A DNA stretch of 64,000 bases from Variovorax sp. PAMC26660. Lineage in GTDB: Bacteria > Pseudomonadota > Gammaproteobacteria > Burkholderiales > Burkholderiaceae_C. Location of the stretch: NCBI RefSeq assembly GCF_014302995.1, contig NZ_CP060295.1, forward strand, positions 4,083,501 through 4,147,500, read 5' to 3'. This document shows, in pieces, positions 1-8,737 of this stretch (its first letter is position 1; each line of letters opens with the position of its first letter). The notes beneath the pieces were generated by a model, which ran no database searches, was not told the DNA's origin, and saw only the letters and a list, made by a program, of their open reading frames with translations. Position numbers and translations under genes: made by a program.

Positions 1-1
1 G

Positions 2-862
2 AAACTGTTCGTCTACGTGGCGGACGCGCGCAGCCTCACGCGCGGCGCCGAGAAAGCCTGCATCTCGCTGGCCGCCGCTTCCACCCGCATCAAGCAGATG
101 GAAGAGGCCGTGGGCGGCAAGCTGCTGCACCGCAGTGCGCAGGGCGTGACGCTCACCGCCGCCGGGCAGGCCGTGCTGTACCACGCCAAGCGCGTGATGC
201 AGCAGATGGAGCACCTGCGCTGCGACATGCAGGACTTCGGCAAGGGCATCAAGGGCCATGTGCGCGTGTTTGCCAACACCACCTCCATCACCGAGTACCT
301 GCCGCAGAAGCTGGCGGGCTTTCTCACGCAGCATCCGGCCGTGCAGGTGGACCTGCGCGAATACCTGAGCGAGGAAATCGTGCGCGCGGTGGCCGACGGC
401 GAAGCCGACATCGGCATCCTGGCCGGCGACGTGCACACCGGCGATTTCGACGCGCGCGCGTTCGGCAGCAACCAGCTCGTGCTGGTGGTGCCGCTCACAC
501 ACCATCTGGCGGGCGCGCCCTCGGTGGCCTTTGCCGACACGCTGGATGAACAGCACGTGGGCCTGCACCACGGCAGCGCGATCCATCGCTTCCTGCAGCG
601 CCGCGCCGAGCTGGCGGGCCGGGGCTTCAACCCGCGCATCCAGGTCAGCAGCTTCGAGGCTATCTGCCTGATGATCGAAGCGGGCGTGGGCGTCGGCGTG
701 CTGCCGGCGTCTTCGGCGCAGCGGTTGTCGATGGCGATGCGGATTGCCACTGTTTCATTGAGCGATGCATGGGCCGAGCGCGAACTCAAGCTCATCGCGC
801 GCAACCGCGAGCAACTGCCGGCCTCGGCGCGCGAACTGTTCGACCACCTCGTCGCGCCCTGA
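2..862 (+). CDS. LysR-family transcriptional regulator (5' truncated by window edge)
   Basis: This is a LysR-type DNA-binding regulator. The reading frame is open from base 2, so the first few residues and the start codon lie outside the window. The N-terminal winged helix-turn-helix is visible (SLTRGAEKACISLAAASTRI, then a KLLHR turn), followed by a LysR substrate-binding domain with the typical end pattern GVGVGVLP. It is 286 residues as seen. It ends 13 bases before the next LysR gene, which is a clear paralogue of it. The inducer is unknown. By position the pair may control the enolase-superfamily, Bug and arylmalonate decarboxylase genes downstream; this is inference. Confidence 0.9.
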   Translation, partial: KLFVYVADARSLTRGAEKACISLAAASTRIKQMEEAVGGKLLHRSAQGVTLTAAGQAVLYHAKRVMQQMEHLRCDMQDFGKGIKGHVRVFANTTSITEYLPQKLAGFLTQHPAVQVDLREYLSEEIVRAVADGEADIGILAGDVHTGDFDARAFGSNQLVLVVPLTHHLAGAPSVAFADTLDEQHVGLHHGSAIHRFLQRRAELAGRGFNPRIQVSSFEAICLMIEAGVGVGVLPASSAQRLSMAMRIATVSLSDAWAERELKLIARNREQLPASARELFDHLVAP

Positions 863-875
863 AGGCGCGCGCCGC

Positions 876-1763
876 ATGTCTGCTGACCTGAAATCGCTGC
901 GCCTTTTCGTGGCCGTGGCCGACCACGGCAGCATCAGCGAGGGTGCCAAGCGCTGTCACATTGCACTGGCGGCCGCGAGCAAACGCATCTCCGACCTCGA
1001 AGCCCGCGCGCGGCTGCCGCTGCTGGTGCGCCATGCGCGCGGCGTCACGCTCACCTCGGCGGGCCACGGCCTGCTGTTGCATGCGCGTTCCGTGCTGTCG
1101 GCCATGGACCGGCTGGGCGCCGAACTCGATGATTTCCAGAACGGCGTGGCGGGCGTGGTCAGCATCACGGCCAACGCGTCGACCATCGCGCAGTTCTTGC
1201 CGGCGCAGATCGGCTCCTTCCTGCGGCTGCATCCGGTGCTCAAGATCGACCTGCAGGAGCGTGCCAGCACCGAGGTGGTGAAGGCGGTGCAGGCCGGCCT
1301 GGCCGACATCGGCGTGATCGAGGGCAACACGCCCGCCGAGAACTTGGAATGCCTGCCGTACCGAACTGACGAGCTGGCCGTGATCGTCGCGCGCGACCAT
1401 CCGCTGGCCCGGCGCAAGCGCATCGGCGTGGACGAGGTGCTGCGGCACGACCATATCGTGGTGCGCGAAGGCACTGCTCTGCACCGCGTGCTGCTGAGCG
1501 CAGCGCTGGAGGCGCAGGTGCCGCTCAAGGTGCGCATGCAGGTCGGCAGCTTCGACATGGTGTGCCGAATGGTGGAGCAGGGCGTGGGCATCGGCGTGCT
1601 GCCCTATGCGGCCGTGCTGTCGCAGCTGCAGATCCTGCGCCTGCGCTGCCTGAAGCTCGATGCGCCCTGGGCGATGCGTCGGCACCTGCTGTGCGTGCGT
1701 CGGCAGCAAGACCTGACCGTGGCCGCGCGTTCGGTGCTCGAACACCTAGGTCGGCCCGACTGA
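876..1763 (+). CDS. LysR-family transcriptional regulator, tandem paralogue
   Basis: A second LysR-type regulator of 295 residues. I chose the ATG at 876 because it begins the canonical N-terminus (MSADLKSLRLFVAVADHGSI); the frame is open further upstream but that part overlaps the previous gene. The helix-turn-helix lies at about residues 18-40 and the effector domain at about 90-290, ending with the motif GVGIGVLP. It shares the unusual H-domain wording IALAAASKRI with the preceding gene (ISLAAASTRI), which supports recent tandem duplication. About 130 bases separate it from the downstream enzyme gene, enough for a promoter and LysR sites. Confidence 0.92.
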   Translation: MSADLKSLRLFVAVADHGSISEGAKRCHIALAAASKRISDLEARARLPLLVRHARGVTLTSAGHGLLLHARSVLSAMDRLGAELDDFQNGVAGVVSITANASTIAQFLPAQIGSFLRLHPVLKIDLQERASTEVVKAVQAGLADIGVIEGNTPAENLECLPYRTDELAVIVARDHPLARRKRIGVDEVLRHDHIVVREGTALHRVLLSAALEAQVPLKVRMQVGSFDMVCRMVEQGVGIGVLPYAAVLSQLQILRLRCLKLDAPWAMRRHLLCVRRQQDLTVAARSVLEHLGRPD

Positions 1764-1893
1764 GCCCGAGCCTTCGCGGGGCACGAAGCCTCGCGCCTGC
1801 CAAAAACGAATTGTTCTCCAGCGGCCGGCGCGCAAAGATGGCTCTCGACAGATCGAAAGATCACCAGATGGCCACAAAACAAAGGAGACATTC

Positions 1894-3048
1894 TTGAAGA
1901 TCATCCGCGTCAGCGCCACGCCGCTGAACATTCCCGTCACCATCGACGTGGTGGGCCTGAACAAGCAGACCTCGCTGTCCCTGTGCCTGACCGAGATCGA
2001 GACCGACACCGGCCTCGTCGGCCACGGCATGACCGCCATCACCGAGGAAGAAATCATCGCCGCCGCCGTGCGCGAGGTGGCCGGTCCCGCGCTGATCGGC
2101 GAAGACCCGATGGCCACCGAACGCCTGTGGGACAAGCTCTACTGGCTGCTGTCGCCGCGCGGCCAGACCGGCTACGCCAGCCACACCATCGCCGCGCTCG
2201 ACATCGCGCTGTGGGACATCAAGGCCAAGGCGCTCGGCCAGCCGCTGTGGCGCCTGCTGGGCGGGGCACGCGCCAAGGTGCCGGTGTACGCCACCTTCGG
2301 CTTCGGCTTCTTCGAGCGCGACCAGCTCGCCGCCGCCGCAAAGCTCTGGGTGTCGCAGGGCTTCCAGCGCCTGAAGATGACGGTCGGCAACCATGCGCTG
2401 GCGCGCCGCGATGAGCCGCGACCGCTCGATGAAGTCATTGCCGAAGACGTGCGTCGCGTTGCCGCCGTGCGCGAAGCCGTCGGCCCTGATGTGAAGCTGT
2501 ACGTCGATGCCAACTGCGGCCTCGACCTGTTCCATGCGACCGAACTGGCGCAGCGCATCGAGCCCTACGGCATCAGCTTCTTCGAGGAACCGCTCACGCA
2601 GAACGATGTGCGCCAGATGGCCCAGTTGCGCGCGCGCACCCGCATCCCGCTGGCCTGCGGGCAGAACGAAGGCCTGGCCTTCCGCTTTCGCGACCTGCTG
2701 GTGAACCAGGCGGCCGACGTGCTGCAACCCAACGTGACCATCTCGGGTGGTTATTCGCAGTGCCTGAAGATCGCGGGCATGGCGCAGGCCTTCAACGTGC
2801 CCATCGACAACGGCGGCGCCTGGCCCTTCCACAACATGCATCTGCATGCGGGTGTGTCGAACGGCGGCTTGGTGGAGTACCACTACGTCGCGGTGAAGAT
2901 GCTCGAGAAAATTTTCGACGGCCTGCCGGTGCCTGATGGAGGCTGGCTCACGCTGCCCGAGACGCCGGGGCTCGGCTTCACGCCCAACGCGGAGCGCGTG
3001 CGCGAGCTGGCGAAACTGCCGACCTCGCACGGCAAGGGCAAGGCCTGA
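1894..3048 (+). CDS. Mandelate racemase/muconate lactonizing enzyme family protein with altered KxK motif
   Basis: A 384-residue enolase-superfamily enzyme. These act on carboxylates by abstracting an alpha proton with Mg2+ bound. Metal ligands are visible as D205 (YVDANCG), E231 (FFEEPL) and E259 (CGQNEG). The usual Lys-x-Lys motif at the end of the second barrel strand is K161-M-T163, so the second lysine, often the base, is missing. The region where a His/Asp dyad is expected reads QPNVTISGG and PFHNMHLHAG. The start is TTG at 1894, preceded by a strong ribosome site AAAGGAG (1881-1887); no ATG fits better. A Bug receptor gene follows after 82 bases. The substrate cannot be told; dehydration or epimerisation of a hydroxy acid is possible. 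Confidence 0.85.
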   Translation: MKIIRVSATPLNIPVTIDVVGLNKQTSLSLCLTEIETDTGLVGHGMTAITEEEIIAAAVREVAGPALIGEDPMATERLWDKLYWLLSPRGQTGYASHTIAALDIALWDIKAKALGQPLWRLLGGARAKVPVYATFGFGFFERDQLAAAAKLWVSQGFQRLKMTVGNHALARRDEPRPLDEVIAEDVRRVAAVREAVGPDVKLYVDANCGLDLFHATELAQRIEPYGISFFEEPLTQNDVRQMAQLRARTRIPLACGQNEGLAFRFRDLLVNQAADVLQPNVTISGGYSQCLKIAGMAQAFNVPIDNGGAWPFHNMHLHAGVSNGGLVEYHYVAVKMLEKIFDGLPVPDGGWLTLPETPGLGFTPNAERVRELAKLPTSHGKGKA

Positions 3049-3130
3049 ACCGAGCGACGACACGCGAGACTTCCGAACACGACCAGGCCGCAAAGACGGC
3101 CGGCGACGACCCCAGAACAACGGAGACACG

Positions 3131-4141
3131 ATGAACGCCAGCAGACAAGCGAATCGCCCGGCACGCCGGCATGCATTGCGGGCCGCAGTGGCCCTGGGCC
3201 TGATGGGTGCGCTCGCCGTGCCCGCTGCGTGGGCGCAGCAGAAGTATCCCGACAAGCCTATCCGCCTCGTGGTGGGCTACTCGGCCGGCGGTGGGGTCGA
3301 TGCGGTGGCGCGCCTGCTCGGTGTGCGTTTGTCGGCGGTGCTGGGCCAGCAGGTGCTGGTGGAAAACCGCACCGGTGCCACCGGGCTCATTGCTGCCGAT
3401 CTCGTGGCGAAGGCGCCGCCCGATGGCTACACGTTGATGATGGGCGACAGCGCGTTGCTCATCGCCAAGCTGCTGCAGCCGAAGATGGGCATCGATCCGT
3501 TGACCAGCTTCAAGCCGGTGGCGGGCGCTTTCATCTCGCCGCTGATGATCGTCACCGGCAACGACTTTCCCGCGAAGACACCGGCCGAACTGGTGGCGCT
3601 GCTCAAGGCGCATCCGGCACGCTATTCGTTTGCAACTTCGGGCGTCGGCACCGTGCAGCACCTGGGCTTCGAGATGCTCAAGCAGTCCACTGGCACGTTT
3701 GTCGTGCATGTGCCGTACCGCGGTGCCGCGCAGATCGTGCCAGACGTGATCGGTGGTCAGGTGCCCATCGGCGTGGTCAGCGCCACGGCCGCGATGGCGC
3801 AGGCCAAGGCCGGCAAGCTGCGCGCGCTGGCGCTGATGAACACCGCGAAGCTCGAAGGTGCGGAGAGTGTTGCGCCGCTGGCCGATGCGCTGCCGGGCTT
3901 CGATGTGGCGCCGCGCATCTTCCTGCTTGCACCTGCAGGCACGCCCAATGACATCGTCGAAAAGCTTTCGGCCGCGGTGAAGGCCGTGCTCGAAACGCCC
4001 GAAGCGGGTGTCGCTGCTGCCGCGCAAGGCACCTTGCGCGCCTATGCCACGCCGGCCCAACTGGGCAAGGACATGGCCGAAGAGACCACGCGATGGAAAC
4101 GCATCATCACTGAGCAGCACATCGTGGCGGATGGGGGGTAG
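3131..4141 (+). CDS. Bug/TctC-family periplasmic carboxylate receptor
   Basis: This is a 336-residue periplasmic binding protein of the Bug family (tripartite tricarboxylate receptor, TctC type). An N-terminal signal peptide with a charged start and hydrophobic core ends near AWAQQ. The mature protein begins with the family hallmark YPDKPIRLVVGYSAGGGVD. The PDGYTL motif of the first lobe and the HVPYRG motif of the second lobe are present. Family members bind carboxylates, often with a bridging water. No TctA or TctB membrane component is nearby, which is common for Bug genes in betaproteobacteria. It lies downstream of the enolase-superfamily gene, probably in one transcript. A paired-hairpin repeat begins 16 bases after its stop. 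Confidence 0.93.
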   Translation: MNASRQANRPARRHALRAAVALGLMGALAVPAAWAQQKYPDKPIRLVVGYSAGGGVDAVARLLGVRLSAVLGQQVLVENRTGATGLIAADLVAKAPPDGYTLMMGDSALLIAKLLQPKMGIDPLTSFKPVAGAFISPLMIVTGNDFPAKTPAELVALLKAHPARYSFATSGVGTVQHLGFEMLKQSTGTFVVHVPYRGAAQIVPDVIGGQVPIGVVSATAAMAQAKAGKLRALALMNTAKLEGAESVAPLADALPGFDVAPRIFLLAPAGTPNDIVEKLSAAVKAVLETPEAGVAAAAQGTLRAYATPAQLGKDMAEETTRWKRIITEQHIVADGG

Positions 4142-4157
4142 TTTGAAGCCTTTGCTG

Positions 4158-4408
4158 TTCAGGGCGACGCTCACGCCGACACGGTGCTCTTTTTCGCGAA
4201 TGTCCCCCGCTTCGCTCCTCCTTTATTTAGCTAAAAAGAGCCCCGTATCGACGTGAGCGTTATGCGGAGCGGTCGTTGATCGGCGGTGCACCAGCAGCGT
4301 GTCCAGGTGCGAATGACGCCAGGTGCTCCCCGCAGCGAAATAAAGGAGGAGCGAAGCGGGGGACATTCGCGGAGGGGAGCACCTGGTGTCATTCGCACTC
4401 ACCCTGAA
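4158..4408. repeat. Paired-hairpin interspersed repeat, copy 1 (inverted relative to copies 2 and 3)
   Basis: A noncoding element bounded by TTCAGGG (4158-4164) and CCCTGAA (4402-4408). Hairpin A has 27-base arms at 4168-4194 and 4233-4259 with three mismatches. Hairpin B has 25-base arms at 4307-4331 and 4374-4398 with one mismatch. The loops of A and B carry the same core of about 36 bases in opposite orientation. A 47-base spacer joins them. The same structure recurs at 17211 and 20982 in the opposite orientation. It lies between the Bug gene and the decarboxylase gene, in a gap of 307 bases, and might also act as a transcription block there. No other feature was seen in the gap. Confidence 0.9.
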
Positions 4409-4448
4409 AAAAACCAACCCACAACAGCAAAGCAATTGGAGCCACTGA

Positions 4449-5156
4449 ATGACACAACCCCATCTAGGCCTGATCGTTCCCCCCGCAGCCGGCGCGGTGC
4501 CGGTGGACGGCCCCTTGCTCTACGGCGACCGAATTCGCTTCAGCGCGCGCGGCCTTGGCCTCGGTGAAATCTCCACGCGCGGCTACACGGAAGTGATCGA
4601 CTCGGTCATCGGCAAGGCGCTCGAACTCAAGGCCGAAGGCGTCAGCGCCGTGTCGCTCATGGGCACTTCGCTGAGCTTCTTTCGCGGTGCTGAATTCAAC
4701 CAGCAACTGGAAGCGGAAATGGCGCGCACCACCGGCCTGCCGTGTTCCACCATGAGCAACGCCATCATCAACGGGCTGCGCAGCCTGACGGTGCGGCGCG
4801 TGGCGGTGGCTACTGCCTACATCGACGAAGTCAACGTACACCTGCGACGCTACCTGGAGCAGAGCGACTTCGAACCGCTGGCGCTTGAAGGCCTGTCGAT
4901 TTCCGACGTGCAGAAGGTCGGCGCGGTGCCGACGCAGGTGCTGGTCGACCTTTGCGTGAAAGTCTTCGAAGCCCAGCCCGGCGCGGACGGCATCCTCATC
5001 TCGTGCGGCGGACTGGTCACGCTCGATGCAGTGCAAGAGGTCGAGGCGCGGCTTCAGGTGCCGGTTGTCTCCAGTTCACCGGCAGGCTTCTGGGACCTGG
5101 TGCGCACGGCCGGGCTCGATGCGCGCTCGCCCGGCCACGGGCGCCTTTTTGCCTGA
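4449..5156 (+). CDS. Arylmalonate decarboxylase homologue (Asp/Glu racemase superfamily)
   Basis: A 235-residue cytoplasmic enzyme closely resembling arylmalonate decarboxylase of Bordetella bronchiseptica, which decarboxylates disubstituted malonates without a cofactor. The oxyanion segment MGTSLSFFRG (residues 71-80) and the stretches ATAYIDEVN and ILISCGGL match what I remember of that enzyme. C186 in SCGGL corresponds to its catalytic Cys188, and G72 to its Gly74. Most other superfamily members have a second cysteine there, so a glycine argues for decarboxylase rather than racemase activity. The N-terminal IVPPAAG is also shared. It stops six bases before the convergent MmgE/PrpD stop. 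The natural substrate is unknown. Confidence 0.87.
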   Translation: MTQPHLGLIVPPAAGAVPVDGPLLYGDRIRFSARGLGLGEISTRGYTEVIDSVIGKALELKAEGVSAVSLMGTSLSFFRGAEFNQQLEAEMARTTGLPCSTMSNAIINGLRSLTVRRVAVATAYIDEVNVHLRRYLEQSDFEPLALEGLSISDVQKVGAVPTQVLVDLCVKVFEAQPGADGILISCGGLVTLDAVQEVEARLQVPVVSSSPAGFWDLVRTAGLDARSPGHGRLFA

Positions 5157-5162
5157 GTCGTT

Positions 5163-6530
5163 CTAGGCGAACAGGCGTTCGACCTTCGGCGTATCGGCCA
5201 GTTGCCAGATGCGCTGGCACAAGGCCTTCGCCTCTTGCGCCGTTGCGCCCTCGCCGTAGTGCGTCAGGCGCTGCATCTTGTCCTCGATCTCGGCGCGGCT
5301 CAGGCTGTTGCCTGGGTCGCCCTTGGGTTCGTCCACGCGGCCCTGCAGCGTGCGGCCATCGGCAGTGTGCACGCTGACCTTGCCGATCCAGCGTGCGGGG
5401 TAGGCGGTGTCGACTTCGGCGTCGAGCTGCATCGTCACCTTGTCGCGGAAGGCCGCCACTTCGGGGGCAAGAAAGTCGCGGTCGAACTCGCCCAGACCCG
5501 CGCGGCCGTGTACGGCGATCAGGCCCAGCACCGTGCCCATCGAGAACTTGCCCTGGTGCACCGTGGCCGGCACCGTCACGCGGCCCAGCACGTCGATGGC
5601 TCCTTGATGCACGTGCGTGGTCACGTGCGAAACGTCTGCCGGCGTGAGCTTGTTCTGCGTCATCACCTGCAGCAGCGCATCAGCCGCGGGATGGGTGTGG
5701 CGGCAGGAGGCGTGGTACTTGAAGGAGGTTTCGGCCAGCGCCCAGCGTGTGCCGAGCCCATCTGTGAGCTTCGCCGGATCGGCGTCGCTCGACATGCCCA
5801 CGCCGAGGCCCTGTGCGCCTTCGAGGATTCTTGCGGCACCGGTGAAGCCGTCCTGCGCCAGGTAGGCCGACATCAATCCGCTGGCTGCGGCATGCGCGCA
5901 ATGCAGTTGCTTGGAGTCGGCGGCATCGCGCAGAAACTCCCACACACCGGCCGACTGCGTGCCTGCCGAGCCGAAGGCATGCAGCATCTGTTGCGGCGTG
6001 AGATTCAGCAGGCGACCTACGGCGGCAGCGGCTGCGAGCGTGCCCGCTGTCGCAGTGGTGTGGAAGGTCTTGTAGTGGGAGCGTCCGAGGAACTCGCCGA
6101 CGCGGATGCCGACTTCGTAGCCCGCGACAACCGCCGTCAACAACTGCGCGCCGCTCGCGCCGATGCTCTGTGCCACCGCGAGTGCGGGCGCAATCACCAC
6201 GGCGGCCGGGTGAAACACCGAGCCGTTGTGCACGTCGTCCTGCTCGACATAGTGCGAGGCGGCGGCATTGACCAGCGCCGCGAACAACGGCGAGCTGGTG
6301 CGGCGCGAGGTCAGTATTTCACTGGGCCCATCGGCGGGCCCCATCATCTGCGCGAAGCGTTCGATGCTGCGTATGGGGCGTGACGTGCGGGCCGCGAGCA
6401 CCGAGCCGAGCCAGTCGAGCATCAGGTCTTCGGTGCGGCGCAGCACGGGCGCGGGGATGTCGCCGAACTGTAGTGCGGCGGCGAAGGTGGCGAGCGTCTT
6501 GCTGGGGTGGTCGATGGTGGCGGAAGTCAT
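5163..6530 (-). CDS. MmgE/PrpD family protein
   Basis: A 455-residue member of the MmgE/PrpD family, which includes 2-methylcitrate dehydratase and cis-aconitate decarboxylase. Seen in the sequence are the all-helical N-terminal domain beginning near residue 10, the conserved region YVEQDDVHNGSVFHP (a variant of the family HxxDFDD-type segment), KTFHTTATAGTLAAAAA and KYHASCRHTHPA. Length is normal for the family. It is the last of three minus-strand genes after the lyase-like and acyl-CoA dehydrogenase genes, starting 108 bases after the dehydrogenase stop. By context it handles a carboxylic-acid intermediate of the same pathway; the reaction cannot be assigned. Confidence 0.88.
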   Translation of the reverse strand: MTSATIDHPSKTLATFAAALQFGDIPAPVLRRTEDLMLDWLGSVLAARTSRPIRSIERFAQMMGPADGPSEILTSRRTSSPLFAALVNAAASHYVEQDDVHNGSVFHPAAVVIAPALAVAQSIGASGAQLLTAVVAGYEVGIRVGEFLGRSHYKTFHTTATAGTLAAAAAVGRLLNLTPQQMLHAFGSAGTQSAGVWEFLRDAADSKQLHCAHAAASGLMSAYLAQDGFTGAARILEGAQGLGVGMSSDADPAKLTDGLGTRWALAETSFKYHASCRHTHPAADALLQVMTQNKLTPADVSHVTTHVHQGAIDVLGRVTVPATVHQGKFSMGTVLGLIAVHGRAGLGEFDRDFLAPEVAAFRDKVTMQLDAEVDTAYPARWIGKVSVHTADGRTLQGRVDEPKGDPGNSLSRAEIEDKMQRLTHYGEGATAQEAKALCQRIWQLADTPKVERLFA

Positions 6531-6638
6531 GAAGGATCCTTTCGTGGAACACCGAGGAACCGGCTATGCCGGGCCTCAGGTGTTGCCCCCGGTAGGGGTT
6601 GGAGAAGCGACACGAAGTGCGCGAAGCCTGGGGGCGAG

Positions 6639-7802
6639 TCAAAAAGACCGGGGCAGGCCGAGCATGTGTTCGGCCACGTAGCTCAGGATGAGGTTGGTCG
6701 AGATCGGCGCGACCTGGTACAGCCGCGTTTCCCTGAACTTGCGCTCGATGTCGTATTCGCAGGCAAAGCCGAAGCCGCCGTGGAACTGCAGGCAGGCATT
6801 CGCCGCCTCCCAGCTCGCCTTGGCCGCAAGGTACTTCGCCATGTTGGCCTGCGCGCCGCAGGGCTGGTGCGCGTCGAACAGGCGGCAGGCTTCGTAGCGC
6901 ATGAGGTTCGCCGCTTCGATCTCGATGAAGGCCTCGGCAATCGGAAACTGCACGCCCTGGTTCTGGCCGATGGGTCGGCCGAACACCACGCGCTCCTTGG
7001 TATAGGCCGTCACCTTGTCGATGAACCAGTAGCCGTCGCCGATGCATTCGGCCGCGATCAGCGTGCGCTCGGCGTTCAGGCCGTCGAGGATGTACTTGAA
7101 GCCCTGGCCTTCCACGCCGATCAGGTTCTCCGCCGGAATCTCCAGGTTCTCGAAGAACAGCTCGTTGGTCTCGTGGTTCACCATGTTCAGGATCGGCCGC
7201 ACCGTCATGCCTTTGCCGATGGCCTCGCGCAGGTCGACGATGAAGATCGACATGCCTTCGGATTTCTTCTTCACGTCCGCCAGTGGCGTGGTGCGCGCCA
7301 GCAGGATCATCAGGTCCGAATGCTGGATGCGCGAGATCCACACCTTCTGCCCGTTGATGACGTAGCGGTCGCCCTTCTTCACGGCCGTGGTCTTGATCTT
7401 GGTGGTGTCGGTGCCGGTGCTGGGCTCGGTCACGCCCATCGACTGCAGGCGCAGTTCGCCGGTGGCAATGCGCGGCAGGTACTCGCGCTTTTGCGCTTCG
7501 CTGCCGTGGCGCAGCAGCGTGCCCATGTTGTACATCTGGCCGTGGCAGGCGCCGGAGTTGCCGCCGCAGCGGTTGATCTCTTCCATGATGACCGAGGCTT
7601 CGGTCAGGCCCAGGCCCGAGCCACCGTATTCCTGCGGGATCAGCGCGGCCATCCAGCCGGCCTTGGTGAGCGCGTCGACGAATTCGGCGGGGTAGCCGCG
7701 CGCCTCGTCGATCTTGCGGAAGTATTCGTTGGGGAACTGCGCGCACAGGTCGCGCACGGCGTCGCGGATGTCGGGGAAGCTCTTGTCGTTGGCGTTGTTC
7801 AT
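6639..7802 (-). CDS. Acyl-CoA dehydrogenase
   Basis: A 387-residue flavoprotein of the acyl-CoA dehydrogenase family that introduces an alpha-beta double bond into an acyl-CoA and passes electrons to ETF. Visible are the flavin-binding segment QSMGVTEPSTGTDTTKIKT, KVWISRIQHSD, and the helical C-terminal domain with GRPIGQNQGVQ and FHGGFGFACEYDIER. The C-terminal position that carries the catalytic Glu in medium-chain enzymes reads YQVAPIS, without Glu. A Glu in LNAERTL lies where isovaleryl-CoA dehydrogenase has its base. The start at 7802 (MNNANDKSF) lies 14 bases after the lyase-like gene stop, so the two are probably co-transcribed. Confidence 0.9.
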   Translation of the reverse strand: MNNANDKSFPDIRDAVRDLCAQFPNEYFRKIDEARGYPAEFVDALTKAGWMAALIPQEYGGSGLGLTEASVIMEEINRCGGNSGACHGQMYNMGTLLRHGSEAQKREYLPRIATGELRLQSMGVTEPSTGTDTTKIKTTAVKKGDRYVINGQKVWISRIQHSDLMILLARTTPLADVKKKSEGMSIFIVDLREAIGKGMTVRPILNMVNHETNELFFENLEIPAENLIGVEGQGFKYILDGLNAERTLIAAECIGDGYWFIDKVTAYTKERVVFGRPIGQNQGVQFPIAEAFIEIEAANLMRYEACRLFDAHQPCGAQANMAKYLAAKASWEAANACLQFHGGFGFACEYDIERKFRETRLYQVAPISTNLILSYVAEHMLGLPRSF

Positions 7803-7816
7803 CGGTTGCTGCTCGC

Positions 7817-8599
7817 TCAGTCCTGGCGCGGGCCGCCGGCTTCTTTTTCCACACGCTGCCAGATCTCGATGGCCATCGGGTCGTCGATCTCTTCGAGGAT
7901 GTGGCCCACGAGCCCGATGGCGCGCGCCATCACGCCGAAGCCGCGAATGATCTTCCACGGAAAGCCGAACTCGGCGGCAATCGCACCGATGGCGCCCGTG
8001 GCGTTGATCGGCAGCGACTTGCCCGACACGCGCTCGGCTTCTTCCTGCACCGCCTGCATCAGCGCCACGTAGTGGCTGGACAAGCCGTTCTCCGCCGCGA
8101 TCTGGAACAGGCGCGGCGTGCGCGGATCGATCGGCTTGTGCAATGGATGGCCCAGGCCCGGCACGATCTGCTTGCGCGCGCGGTGGTCGGCCACGATGTC
8201 CTTTGCCATGTCGGCGAGCGGGCGTGTCGGCTTCTCGCCGAACGGAATCGCCTCGTACAGCATCTTGGCGGCGCCTTCGGTGCTGCCCACGAACACAGTG
8301 CCCAGCCCGCAAAGGCCAGCGGCCACTGCTGCCTGCAGTGCCTCGGGGGCGCCCGCGTAGGTGAGGCGCGCGGCCAGCGCGCTGGGTGTGATGCCGTGCT
8401 CGACCAGCGTGACGACGATGGCGTTGAAGGTCACTGACTCCTGTGGCGTCGGGATGCGCCCGGTCAGCTCCAGGAAGGCCATGTCGCCCAGGTTCAGGTG
8501 GCCGAGGATCTCGGAAGGCAGGTCGCGCCCGCGAACGGTGATTTTGTCGGGCGTGCTGTGGCCGAGTTCGGTGTGCAGGGATTTCTTGATCTTGGTCAT
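7817..8599 (-). CDS. Citryl-CoA lyase-like protein (citrate synthase superfamily)
   Basis: A 260-residue protein of the citrate synthase superfamily, much shorter than citrate synthase (about 430) and like stand-alone citryl-CoA lyases, which cleave a citryl- or related acyl-CoA to an oxoacid and acetyl-CoA. Active-site-like histidines appear as H68 (VEHGITPSA), H151 (GLGHPLHKP) and H233 (GLVGHILEE), with arginine at R226. Where citrate synthases have a catalytic Asp, my reading gives T201 in INATGAI, so a lyase role is favoured over synthesis. It is the first gene of a minus-strand operon with an acyl-CoA dehydrogenase. It is divergent from the double acyl-CoA dehydrogenase gene, with 138 bases between them. 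Confidence 0.82.
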   Translation of the reverse strand: MTKIKKSLHTELGHSTPDKITVRGRDLPSEILGHLNLGDMAFLELTGRIPTPQESVTFNAIVVTLVEHGITPSALAARLTYAGAPEALQAAVAAGLCGLGTVFVGSTEGAAKMLYEAIPFGEKPTRPLADMAKDIVADHRARKQIVPGLGHPLHKPIDPRTPRLFQIAAENGLSSHYVALMQAVQEEAERVSGKSLPINATGAIGAIAAEFGFPWKIIRGFGVMARAIGLVGHILEEIDDPMAIEIWQRVEKEAGGPRQD

Positions 8600-8737
8600 G
8601 GCGCGAATTTATGCCTCCTCGCGCAAGACTGCTCTGTGATTGCGAAACCCTCCCTTCGGCAAATGCAAATGCCCTGTGGCGGTGTCTTCAGGCACGCTGC
8701 GATTCGTCTTTGCAACGGAACGAGGCAGGCAAACTGG

